A DNA stretch of 64,000 nucleotides. Origin: Marinicella litoralis (lineage in GTDB: Bacteria > Pseudomonadota > Gammaproteobacteria > Xanthomonadales > Marinicellaceae). The position numbers and the translations under genes were made by a program. Below the pieces are notes generated by a model. The model saw nothing but the letters and a program-made list of their open reading frames with translations, was not told the DNA's origin and ran no database searches. Shown one piece after another: positions 55,457 through 62,902 of this stretch. The stretch spans positions 1,120,286 to 1,184,285 of the forward strand of contig NZ_NIHB01000001.1 in NCBI RefSeq assembly GCF_002591915.1, written 5' to 3'. Numbering within the stretch: the stretch's first letter is position 1; each line of letters opens with the position of its first letter.

Positions 55457-56743
55457 ATGAAAAAATTTTTAATGGTGGCTTTAGGTTTTTCGATGGGTGC
55501 CAATGCAGGGGGGCCAGTCTGTAGTCCTAATGCAGGAACCGCTTTTACCGATTACCTGAACAAAGCCTACACCATCAACAATGATGCACTTGGTACCAAC
55601 ACCTTGTTTGAACAATGCAGCAACATGTCTGATCAACAAGCCATCAGTGTGTTGAATGGCTGTGGTCCCTTGACCCATCCTATCAATGGATTGGGTATGA
55701 ATCCAGTCGATCAATTTTTGTATGGTCTGATGCCAACTGACACCATGGGCATTGGTACCCATGTCAGTTTTGATGTATTTCCTTTTCCTTCACCAGGAGA
55801 GCCTGGTGACATGATGAAAGCCGATCCAGTCGATGTCTATCGCATCGGTAATGATGGCGGATATGAACGAATCGGCTCTATAGCCCCAGCAACAGAAGAT
55901 TTGGGCCCACCCGGTTTGCCAGCAGGTGAAGAGCAAGTGATTCCAATCATTCATACAGCGTCTTCATTTGATGTGGCGGGTAATTTATTTGTCTTGGGTT
56001 ACAAAACCAACTATGAATCCAGTGCCGATGTGATGGCAGGCACCGGTGAGGTGCTGTACAAAGCCCCTAAAATCATGATTGGACAAGTCAGCAGTGCGAA
56101 CTTAACTGCTGCCGCAGGCGGTACCATACCGGCGATTTGGGCTGAAGCAGACACCAGTGGCAGTTGTGCTGCAGTGATGAATCAGTTTGCGGTCAGAACC
56201 AATACCTTTTCAGAATGTGTGGTGGCTGATTACATCGCCAACGGCAATGAAAATTCCGCGGTGGCCGCTTGTTTGGCCAGCACATCGGTATTGGACTTTG
56301 GCATCCATGATTTTGCGGTCAGTCCGCTGAATGGTAATTACTATGCCTTTGACACCATGACCATAGATGGCACGGATGTATTGATTGAAGTGGATGCGAA
56401 CACCATGCAGACCACTTGTACCGATTATCCAGATGTCGGCAATTCGACCGGCGTACTATCCAGCTTGATGTTCAGCCAACAAAATAAATTGGTGGCAGTT
56501 TTTGCTGATGAAACCACAGGTCGTTGGATTGATGTGACGACCGGCACCTTAACTACTTTGACAGACAGCATCATCCCGTTCCCATTTGGTGATGGCAGCA
56601 GCTTGCCTTTTGCAATTCCACGCGGAGTCAATAGATCAGTGGCAGGCTTGGTGGATTTGATTTTCAAAAATGGATTTGAAGATTTGATTTTCGCCCATGG
56701 CTTTGATGCCACCTTGCCAGCACCGACATGTCCTGCTTTTTAA
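55457..56743 (+). CDS. Secreted protein with tandem GFE/GFD motif, probable beta-propeller
   Basis: A 428-aa secreted protein with a signal peptide (about 1-17). The body has many short beta stretches (FDVAGNLFVLGYKT, HDFAVSPLNGNYYAFDTM, NKLVAVFADETTGRWID) that look like propeller blades, and several Cys. Near the end, LIFKNGFEDLIFAHGFDA holds two copies of the motif in tandem, before TLPAPTCPAF. AGGGGA precedes the ATG. It is not next to a kinase module. Function unknown. Confidence 0.7.
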   Translation: MKKFLMVALGFSMGANAGGPVCSPNAGTAFTDYLNKAYTINNDALGTNTLFEQCSNMSDQQAISVLNGCGPLTHPINGLGMNPVDQFLYGLMPTDTMGIGTHVSFDVFPFPSPGEPGDMMKADPVDVYRIGNDGGYERIGSIAPATEDLGPPGLPAGEEQVIPIIHTASSFDVAGNLFVLGYKTNYESSADVMAGTGEVLYKAPKIMIGQVSSANLTAAAGGTIPAIWAEADTSGSCAAVMNQFAVRTNTFSECVVADYIANGNENSAVAACLASTSVLDFGIHDFAVSPLNGNYYAFDTMTIDGTDVLIEVDANTMQTTCTDYPDVGNSTGVLSSLMFSQQNKLVAVFADETTGRWIDVTTGTLTTLTDSIIPFPFGDGSSLPFAIPRGVNRSVAGLVDLIFKNGFEDLIFAHGFDATLPAPTCPAF

Positions 56744-56767
56744 CAGGGTATATATCATAAGAAGGTA

Positions 56768-56797
56768 AAAAGCCGATTTGTAGATCGGCTTTTTTTT
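56768..56797 (+). terminator. Rho-independent terminator after the GFE/GFD protein
   Basis: Stem AGCCGAT/ATCGGCT with flanking A and T runs and a 6-base loop, 25 bp after the stop. Confidence 0.87.
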
Positions 56798-56928
56798 GCC
56801 CTAAAAAACTGGGATTCAATAGGCTGCCATATTATGGCCATAATTAGCCACAATTCATCACAACAGCGTCTTGGTAGCTCCACATATGATTGATTAAATA
56901 AAGCCCAAGTCAATCATTTGAGGCATTT

Positions 56929-59013
56929 ATGAAATCAACAAAACGCAACTCCATCCGCTGGGAACTGGAACAGTTGGCACAAAAGTCCAACCAACCAGCA
57001 AACCACAAAAACAAGCCACCACGCAAGTACCAAAAATTGGGCTTGAATTGGAAAGATGTGGTGATCTTTTCTATGGCCATGTTTTACACCACCCTGTATC
57101 ACGTCAATGCCCATGCACAAAGTACCCAACCGGTCAATTTTGACGACATCTCAAGTGGCATGATGATGTCATTCAATAAAACCACTGGGGAATACCACAG
57201 TTTGCAATTGATCCAAACAGATTACGACGTGGATGTTTTCGGTTTATTGGCAACCATCAAGTTAAAACAAACATTTTTAAACCCGCAAGATCACTGGATC
57301 ACCGAAGGCGTTTACGCCTTTCCCATGGCAGATAAATCTGCGGTCTATCAAATGAAAATGACCATTGGCGATCGGGTCATTGAGGCTGAAATTCATGAAA
57401 AGAAACAAGCCGAACAAATATACCATCAAGCCAAATCTGAAGGCTTAACAGCCACCATGGTTAAACAATACAGACCGAATATTTTCACTACCGATATCGC
57501 CAACATTGGGCCCAATGAAGTCATCAGTGTGGAAATCACATATCAAATGAACTTGCGCTATGACCAGTTGTTTTATGAGTTGCGCTTACCGATGGCCATC
57601 AAGGCACGGTATACCCCAGCCGATGTGGCACCCAATCTGCCCTCCACACAAGGTGTTAACGATTTGAATTACCGCCGCATCGATATCAATTTAGATGCAG
57701 GATTTGCGCTGGATGAAATCCGTTCTTTACATCACAACATTGAAATCGCACAAGACTTTGGCAAACACCAAATCAACCTGACAGATCAACAGCTGTATGA
57801 TACCCAAGATTTTGTTTTGCGCTGGTTTCCAAAGACAGCACAAACCCCAAAGGCGGCGTATTTTTCAGAAATCAAAGACGGCTTTGAATATTCATTGTTG
57901 ATGGTGTTACCACCTAACACCACGGAAAAATCCAGCAAGCCACGCAACATGACATTCATTATGGACACATCGGGCTCCATGCATGGACAGGCCCTGGATC
58001 AATCTAAAGATGCCTTGTTGTTTGCCTTGTCCGAAATGGATGACAGCACCTATTTCAATGTGATTGATTTTGACTCAACAGCCAAAGTATTGTTTCCAGC
58101 ATCGCGCAAAGCGTCACCGGATAACATCAGTTTGGCATTGGATTTTGTCGATGGGTTCAGTTCCGATGGCGGAACCAATATGGCACCGGCTTTACAAATT
58201 GCCATGCAAAGGGAAAACATCAAGTCCGGTTACTTGAATCAAATCATTTTTATGACCGATGGATCGGTGGGCAATGAATCGATGATTTTTGATCAAATCG
58301 CCCAAGACATCGCAGATGCCAGGTTGTTTACCATCGCCATTGGACCCGCACCCAATAATTATTTCATGAGTAAGGCGGCCATGTTTGGTAAAGGAACTTA
58401 TACCCATATCGCCAGTTTAGATCAAGTGAATGATTCAATGAGTCATTTATTTGCCCAATTGGCCAGGCCGGCTCTGACCGATGTGGCTGTGGCATGGAAT
58501 ACCTCTGGAGTGATTCAAAGCCCAAGCGTGATTCCTGATTTGTACATGGACCAACCTTTAGTAATCACCAGTAAAGTACCCGTCAGCCAAGCCAAAGCGG
58601 CACCGTCATTTGTCGTCAGTGGTTTGATCGGTGAAAACAACCAACAAAAAAGTTGGTCAGAACAAATCACCTTAAACCATGATGGCCAAACCACCGGTAT
58701 CGCTCGATTATGGGCACGCAATCAAGTCGAAGAAATGACCGATGATTTGATGCTGGGCGGCGATTATACAGTGCTGAAAGAGGAGATCATCGAACTGGCC
58801 TTGAAACACCGTTTAATCACTGAGTTTACTGCCATGGTGGCGGTTGACAGAAATCCGGATGCCAGCCGATTGGCTCGAGCGAGGGCTGCAGCGCAGGCGA
58901 ATGCGGCTGCTCATCAAGCCCCTTTTCCTCAGGGATCACTGGGCTGGCGCTGGAACCTGTTGTTTGGCATGTTGTTGCTGTCAGGGGCACTGATGTTACA
59001 GAGACGGGTTTAA
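56929..59013 (+). CDS. Marine proteobacterial sortase target protein (VIT and VWA domains)
   Basis: A 694-aa surface protein of the TIGR03788 type. A long cytoplasmic leader (1-43) precedes a signal segment (about 44-63). The VIT domain covers about 75-200 (TFLNPQDHWITEGVYAFPM, QAEQIYHQAKSEG) and the VWA domain about 340-500, with MIDAS FIMDTSGSMHG (Asp346). The C-terminus has APFPQGSLGW, a hydrophobic segment and QRRV, i.e. a sorting signal, membrane span and basic tail. The sortase gene follows after 25 bp. Confidence 0.92.
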   Translation: MKSTKRNSIRWELEQLAQKSNQPANHKNKPPRKYQKLGLNWKDVVIFSMAMFYTTLYHVNAHAQSTQPVNFDDISSGMMMSFNKTTGEYHSLQLIQTDYDVDVFGLLATIKLKQTFLNPQDHWITEGVYAFPMADKSAVYQMKMTIGDRVIEAEIHEKKQAEQIYHQAKSEGLTATMVKQYRPNIFTTDIANIGPNEVISVEITYQMNLRYDQLFYELRLPMAIKARYTPADVAPNLPSTQGVNDLNYRRIDINLDAGFALDEIRSLHHNIEIAQDFGKHQINLTDQQLYDTQDFVLRWFPKTAQTPKAAYFSEIKDGFEYSLLMVLPPNTTEKSSKPRNMTFIMDTSGSMHGQALDQSKDALLFALSEMDDSTYFNVIDFDSTAKVLFPASRKASPDNISLALDFVDGFSSDGGTNMAPALQIAMQRENIKSGYLNQIIFMTDGSVGNESMIFDQIAQDIADARLFTIAIGPAPNNYFMSKAAMFGKGTYTHIASLDQVNDSMSHLFAQLARPALTDVAVAWNTSGVIQSPSVIPDLYMDQPLVITSKVPVSQAKAAPSFVVSGLIGENNQQKSWSEQITLNHDGQTTGIARLWARNQVEEMTDDLMLGGDYTVLKEEIIELALKHRLITEFTAMVAVDRNPDASRLARARAAAQANAAAHQAPFPQGSLGWRWNLLFGMLLLSGALMLQRRV

Positions 59014-59038
59014 TAGAACGCAAATAATGGAGTCAATG

Positions 59039-59674
59039 ATGATCAACACCAAACCTCAATCCTACACTTTAGCAGCCAGGCATAAAAGTTCTTTTAAGGC
59101 CGGCCGTCAATCCAAAAAAATGTGGGTCAAAATCATCATCGCCACATTATTATCCGTGGGCAGCTGGCAAGTAGGTTCCTCCGTCTACTTGCTGGCCAAA
59201 GCCCAGTTGGCACATTATTTTATCGCCGATGCGTGGCAAGCGACGTTACAAGAGGGTCAAGTGCACAAACCATGGGACTGGGCAGACACCCATCCAGTGG
59301 CCAAGATGAGTTTCCCTGACTTACAACAAAGTGCTTATGTGTTAGAGGGGGCCAATGGCAGAAACATGGCTTTTGGTCCAGCCCGAACCCTTACTTCAGG
59401 AATGCCTGGTGATTCACTGTCCACCGTTATCAGCGCACACAATGACTCACATTTCAGTTTTTTGGGACAAGTTAAACTCAATGATGTGATACAAATTGAA
59501 ACGCTCAAAGGCCAATTCAACTATCAAGTGACAGATCTTCGGGTAATCGACTCCAGCCAACAACAGATCAACATCAACCCACAAGATGAGTTGATCTTAA
59601 CCACCTGTTACCCATTCAATGCACTACAAACTGGTGGCAAAATGCGCTATCAAGTGACGGCATCACGGCGATGA
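59039..59674 (+). CDS. Class GN (marine proteobacterial) sortase
   Basis: A 211-aa membrane-anchored sortase with one N-terminal membrane segment. Family landmarks are VISAHNDSHFSFLG (catalytic His), ILTTCYPFNALQTGGKMRYQV with the catalytic Cys190 and the later Arg. It should anchor the VIT/VWA protein encoded just upstream. Several ATGs are close; 59039 has GGAG 6 nt upstream, and 59027 is the longest option. The 3' end is repeated at 60343-60379. Confidence 0.92.
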   Translation: MINTKPQSYTLAARHKSSFKAGRQSKKMWVKIIIATLLSVGSWQVGSSVYLLAKAQLAHYFIADAWQATLQEGQVHKPWDWADTHPVAKMSFPDLQQSAYVLEGANGRNMAFGPARTLTSGMPGDSLSTVISAHNDSHFSFLGQVKLNDVIQIETLKGQFNYQVTDLRVIDSSQQQININPQDELILTTCYPFNALQTGGKMRYQVTASRR

Positions 59675-59684
59675 TCGGCATCAA
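59649..59684 (+). repeat. Direct repeat copy 1: 3' end of the sortase gene
   Basis: ATCAAGTGACGGCATCACGG and the next 16 bases end the sortase gene and run 10 bp past its stop. Copy 2 at 60343-60379 differs by two substitutions and one inserted base. Both encode QVTASRR and stop. Confidence 0.85.
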
Positions 59685-59737
59685 TGCGAGAACCCATCGC
59701 CTCCTTGTTGTTTAATATTTGTTGAATTATTTAGTGT

Positions 59738-59784
59738 GTATATGTATATATTTAAAGCGACAATCTTTATATATATGTATATAC
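59738..59784. repeat. AT-rich imperfect palindrome after the sortase gene
   Basis: Arms of 20 bp (59738-59757 and 59765-59784) match at 17 positions around a CGACAAT loop, with TATATGTATATA present directly in both. It lies in the 277-bp AT-rich gap 59675-59951. Possibly a transcript end or a protein-binding site. Confidence 0.5.
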
Positions 59785-59951
59785 TTATTACCAAGGTTTG
59801 ATTTCAAACATAAAAAGTAAAATCAATAAACAACCATAAATTACCGAATTGATTGTTTGAGCTGGGCTACTTTTGCACGATTATTCTCAAAACCTAATTC
59901 AAATAAACAATCAAGTTTGACTGAAATTTAATAACAAAAAAGAGGAAAAAA

Positions 59952-60317
59952 ATGAAAAAACACGCGCTATTGATACTGTTGATCCCATTTGGCCTTTACT
60001 GGTCTGCGAGTGATGCGGAAGCAGAAAGTTCATTGATGTGGTTTCCAGCAGACAGTTATTTGAGTTGTCCAGAAGCATGCAAGAAATCGCCCGGTTATCA
60101 GTATGCTGTAGTGGCTACCATTTGGGAAAGAGATCAACATGGCGATGGGTTTATTTGTACGCAAAAAGACAATGGTAGACCTGGCTGGAACTTTCCAGAT
60201 TACAAAAAAAGCCTGTGTGGTGTAGGCAAAGATGGCAAAGAAATCATCGGAGCCATTTCTCATTGCCTGTGCAGTAAAGAGGGCATATATGCACCTGTTA
60301 AAGTCAGAAAAGAATAA
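59952..60317 (+). CDS. Small Cys-containing secreted protein of unknown function
   Basis: A 121-aa protein with a signal peptide (about 1-24, ending AEAE) and six Cys in the mature part (SCPEACKK, FICTQ, LCGVG, HCLCS), likely disulfide-bonded in the periplasm or outside. GAGG stands upstream of the ATG. I recognise no family. The gene is bracketed by copies of the sortase 3' end, which suggests it arrived as a unit. Confidence 0.7.
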   Translation: MKKHALLILLIPFGLYWSASDAEAESSLMWFPADSYLSCPEACKKSPGYQYAVVATIWERDQHGDGFICTQKDNGRPGWNFPDYKKSLCGVGKDGKEIIGAISHCLCSKEGIYAPVKVRKE

Positions 60318-60342
60318 CAGCAAGCACTGCCTACTGTATCCA

Positions 60343-60379
60343 ATCAAGTGACGGCTTCACGGCGATGATAGGCCATCAA
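60343..60379 (+). repeat. Direct repeat copy 2: duplicated sortase 3' end
   Basis: ATCAAGTGACGGCTTCACGG and the next 17 bases match the sortase 3' end at 59649-59684 and still read QVTASRR-stop. It has no gene attached and lies just before the 3' end of the integrase gene. Confidence 0.85.
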
Positions 60380-60393
60380 ACAAACCGTGATGT

Positions 60394-61356
60394 TTACAAA
60401 TAATCAAGAGGGCTGAATAGGTTTTTTTCGCTGAGTGCCTTGACCACATGGGTATAAATCATGGTGGTCTCTAAGTTTTTATGTCCCAACAGTTCCTGGA
60501 TGGTTCTGATGTCGATGCCGGCTTGCAATAAATGTGTCGCATAAGAATGGCGGAGTGTGTGGGCAGTGATTTTCTTGTTAATGGCCGATTTAATCACCGC
60601 TTTTTTAAGGTTTCTGTTGTACGTACTTGCTGACACATGGTGCCTGCTGATTTGACCTGTTGCTGGGTCTTTGGACACTTTATTCATTTGAAAAAGATAC
60701 TGCCACTTGAATGCTTTGTCTGCGTTTGGGTCTTTTCTTTTCAGTGCCTTAGGTAGTTCGGCTGATCCATAACCCATGGATAGATCTAATGTATGAGACT
60801 GCTTATTTTCAGCGATCAATGCATGAAATGGTTTCACCAGACACTGGGGCATCGGTAATGACCTGTCATCCAATGACTTGTTGTCCCAAATGGTGATACG
60901 GTTGTAAGCAAAATCCAAGTCTTTTATCCTTAAATTTATGGCTTCTGATATTCTTAAACCACAACCATAAATCGTCTGAGTGATGAGTTTATAGATGGAG
61001 TCTTTAAATTGATCAATCAGGTGTTTGGTCTCTTGGGCACTTAATACGGTTGGTAGGTGAACACTTTGTTTGGCTCTGAGGTCATTGATGTTGTCGCCTT
61101 CAAAAGAAATATCGAGCACTTTGTGATAGAGGAATAATATGGCATTGAATGCTTGGTTTTGAGTTGCAGCAGCGACCTTTCTGCTTGAAGTCAAATGAGT
61201 CAAAAACTGTTCGATTTCAGTTTTACCCATTTGCTTGGGATGTCGCTTGTGGTGAAATAGGATGTATTGTTTGATCCAGTAAATATATATCTTGGCGGTT
61301 TCTTCACTGTAATGCAGGAATTTTATTTTAACGTTAACTTGATCAAGTAATTTCAT
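60394..61356 (-). CDS. intI: Integron integrase (IntI-type tyrosine recombinase)
   Basis: A 320-aa tyrosine recombinase. Catalytic residues are Arg135 (GCGLRISEA), His266 and Arg269 (HTLRHSYATHLL), His292 (LLGHKNLETT) and Tyr301 (MIYTHV). It carries the extra patch that marks integron integrases, LPKALKRKDPNADKAFKWQY at about 201-220, which matches IntI1 (ALERKYPRAGHSWPW) from memory. The N-terminus (LLDQVNVKIKFLHYSEETAK) also follows IntI. It looks intact. It is transcribed away from a row of plus-strand cassette ORFs, the normal integron layout. Confidence 0.92.
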   Translation of the reverse strand: MKLLDQVNVKIKFLHYSEETAKIYIYWIKQYILFHHKRHPKQMGKTEIEQFLTHLTSSRKVAAATQNQAFNAILFLYHKVLDISFEGDNINDLRAKQSVHLPTVLSAQETKHLIDQFKDSIYKLITQTIYGCGLRISEAINLRIKDLDFAYNRITIWDNKSLDDRSLPMPQCLVKPFHALIAENKQSHTLDLSMGYGSAELPKALKRKDPNADKAFKWQYLFQMNKVSKDPATGQISRHHVSASTYNRNLKKAVIKSAINKKITAHTLRHSYATHLLQAGIDIRTIQELLGHKNLETTMIYTHVVKALSEKNLFSPLDYL

Positions 61357-61541
61357 AAATGCATTTTAATCTCAATATAATCAGATAATAATGCATTTAT
61401 GCATTTTAAACTCCTATATTCCTCTAATAAACGCAATTTGGGCATAAAAACATCAATATTTTGACCCAATAGGCTGTATTTTTAGACAAAAGCGCCCATT
61501 TTTTCTTTTACAAAGGGTTAAAATGCATGTTTAATAAGTTG
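61357..61541. promoter_or_regulatory. intI-cassette intergenic region with presumed attI
   Basis: Between the integrase start and the first cassette. It holds ATGCATTT at 61359, 61391 and 61399 and a related ATGCATG at 61523. It also has a TTGACC (61461) with TAGACA 16 bp on, which could be the cassette promoter Pc, and CTGT-N8-ACAA at 61474-61489, one base from a LexA box. The attI crossover is the G at 61541, since cassette 1 begins there. Promoter and LexA calls are weak. Confidence 0.5.
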
Positions 61542-61992
61542 TTATCTGGAAAAATAATATGAACATACTAAAGAACATACTAGGTACGCTTTTTTTGATT
61601 TTCGGGCTATTTACAATAGTCTTATATCTGTTGGGTATTTTCTCAATAGATATTGGGGGTTATCAAATACCGATGGGGCGCAATTTTAGTACTGAATTTT
61701 GGGGGTATATTAGTGCGGTGCTGTTACTTGCTGGTGGCTATATGCTTATTAAAAATAACCTTGTATCAAGGTGGCTTTTAATCGGTTCGGTGATTTTTTA
61801 TATTCTAGGTGCAACAATGCCTCATTGGTCTTCGCATGGTTTTGGCGTATTCAATTACCTCATGAATCAATTTTATGTTTCATTATCAGTGCGCGTTTTA
61901 TTAACAGTATTGGCAATTTATGCAATTCACAAAGTTATTGCAGATAACAAGTCGGTCCAATCGACGCCTAAAGGCGCGCTTGACCTCTGACG
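61542..61992 (+). mobile_element. Integron gene cassette 1
   Basis: Starts at the TTATCT of core site GTTATCT (61541-61547) and ends at the G of the next core site GTTATGC (61992). The R'' box of its attC, AGATAAC, is the exact reverse complement of GTTATCT, which confirms the cassette ends. It carries one ORF (61559-61990). Confidence 0.87.
61559..61990 (+). CDS. Cassette-encoded four-TM membrane protein
   Basis: A 143-aa protein with four likely membrane segments (about 7-27, 49-66, 70-88 and 108-130). No family is recognised. The last dozen or so residues (SVQSTPKGALDL) are encoded by the attC site itself: the CGCCTAAAGGCG hairpin gives TPKGA. This is a usual trait of cassette genes. The ATG is 18 nt after the core site, with only a weak ribosome binding site. 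Confidence 0.75.
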   Translation: MNILKNILGTLFLIFGLFTIVLYLLGIFSIDIGGYQIPMGRNFSTEFWGYISAVLLLAGGYMLIKNNLVSRWLLIGSVIFYILGATMPHWSSHGFGVFNYLMNQFYVSLSVRVLLTVLAIYAIHKVIADNKSVQSTPKGALDL

Positions 61993-61998
61993 TTATGC
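61942..61998 (+). other. attC site of cassette 1
   Basis: A 57-bp site in the order R'' AGATAAC (61942-61948), 5-nt spacer, L'' GGTCCAA (61954-61960), a central hairpin CGCCT-AA-AGGCG, L' TTGACC (61980-61985), 6-nt spacer and R' GTTATGC (61992-61998). L'' pairs with L' except for one extra C, the extrahelical base that sets strand choice in attC sites. Confidence 0.9.
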
Positions 61999-62014
61999 GA
62001 CACCAAGGAATCAT

Positions 62015-62230
62015 ATGCCTCTAGAAATACTCGCCGAAGGTTTTTTCGGTGGTCTACTTCGTTTGATTGGCTGGATCTTCGTTGACATCCTGTTCGAGCT
62101 AGCTATTCGCGGACTAGGATATTTAATCCTTAGGCCGTTCACTAAAGTAAATGTTGATAGTATTGCATGCGTCTTTACTGGTCTGGCGGTATGGATACTG
62201 GTGGTTTTTATATTTATATTCTACTTCTAG
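62015..62230 (+). CDS. Cassette-encoded small membrane protein
   Basis: A 71-aa membrane protein (MPLEILAEGFFGGLLRLIGW, LGYLILRPF, then a hydrophobic C-terminal segment). Small proteins of this pattern are familiar to me from integron cassettes. AAGGA 5 nt before the ATG supports the start. It begins 17 bp after the cassette junction G^TTATGC. The attC of this cassette could not be found. Confidence 0.7.
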   Translation: MPLEILAEGFFGGLLRLIGWIFVDILFELAIRGLGYLILRPFTKVNVDSIACVFTGLAVWILVVFIFIFYF

Positions 62231-62902
62231 CTAATCAACTTTGAAGAATCTATTTTTTAATAGGCTAAATCGTTTAAGGTCATGTGAAATATTCAAACAA
62301 ACGTTGTTCTGTCCAAGAAACTAGATTTTTAGGCGCGTTAGTTCATGCGCATAATCAGCAAGGTAGGTTAGGCTGAGCTCCGCGAAGCCCAACACCACAA
62401 GCTTCAATCACACCATAATGCAATGATTCATAGAACCAACCATCATCCCTAAAAAACAATTACATTAAATCAACCATCTCATGTTGGGCTTCGTGCCTCA
62501 GCGCCAACCTACATTTCTTTAAATTATTCACCGAAATTGTGGTTTTCGGATAATGAACTAATCAGGGACAGTCACTGATTAAAATACTGATGAAAAGTTG
62601 GTCATCCGCTCTTTGTACGGCAACATCAATGCATCAAGAAATGCGGTGTAGTGAATATGCATTATTGAGTTATTTACGCGGACAGCCAAAGTGATAATCA
62701 GGAAAATGTGCACGTTTACCCAGTAATAAGCGTAAATTAACGTATTGATGCACAACTATCCGCCCATTTCCAGATAATCATGCAATCAAAAAATCCCTTC
62801 AAAGTAAGAAATCAATGACTTACAATGAACCCTTTAAAAAAAGCGTGCACGAATTTAAACCAATATCTTGTTAGATGGCACTGATGCACTTTTAATAAAT
62901 TG
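62231..62902. other. Gene-free stretch inside the cassette array
   Basis: No convincing ORF on either strand. It contains the inverted-repeat element at 62363-62512, a small dyad (TAATCA ... TGATTA, 62559-62581) and, at the right end, 24 bases that resemble the attI side of cassette 1. It may be an ORF-less cassette plus a decayed attC. Confidence 0.5.
62363..62512. repeat. MITE-like inverted repeat element
   Basis: Arm 1 (62363-62394, GTAGGTTAGGCTGAGC ... GCCCAACA) and arm 2 (62482-62512, TGTTGGGCTTCG ... CCAACCTAC) are imperfect reverse complements around 87 bp. The arms match a GTAGGTTGGGC...GCCCAACA element that I recall as widely dispersed in proteobacteria. No transposase inside. Confidence 0.65.

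Noticed and set aside
62367-62373. GTTAGGC as an attC end
   Set aside because: It is part of the arm of the dispersed inverted repeat, and no R'' or L'' partner lies upstream.
62870-62876. GTTAGAT as a further cassette core site
   Set aside because: It fits GTTRRRY but lies only 32 bp before the confirmed core site at 62902, and no matching L'/L'' or R'' boxes were found around it.
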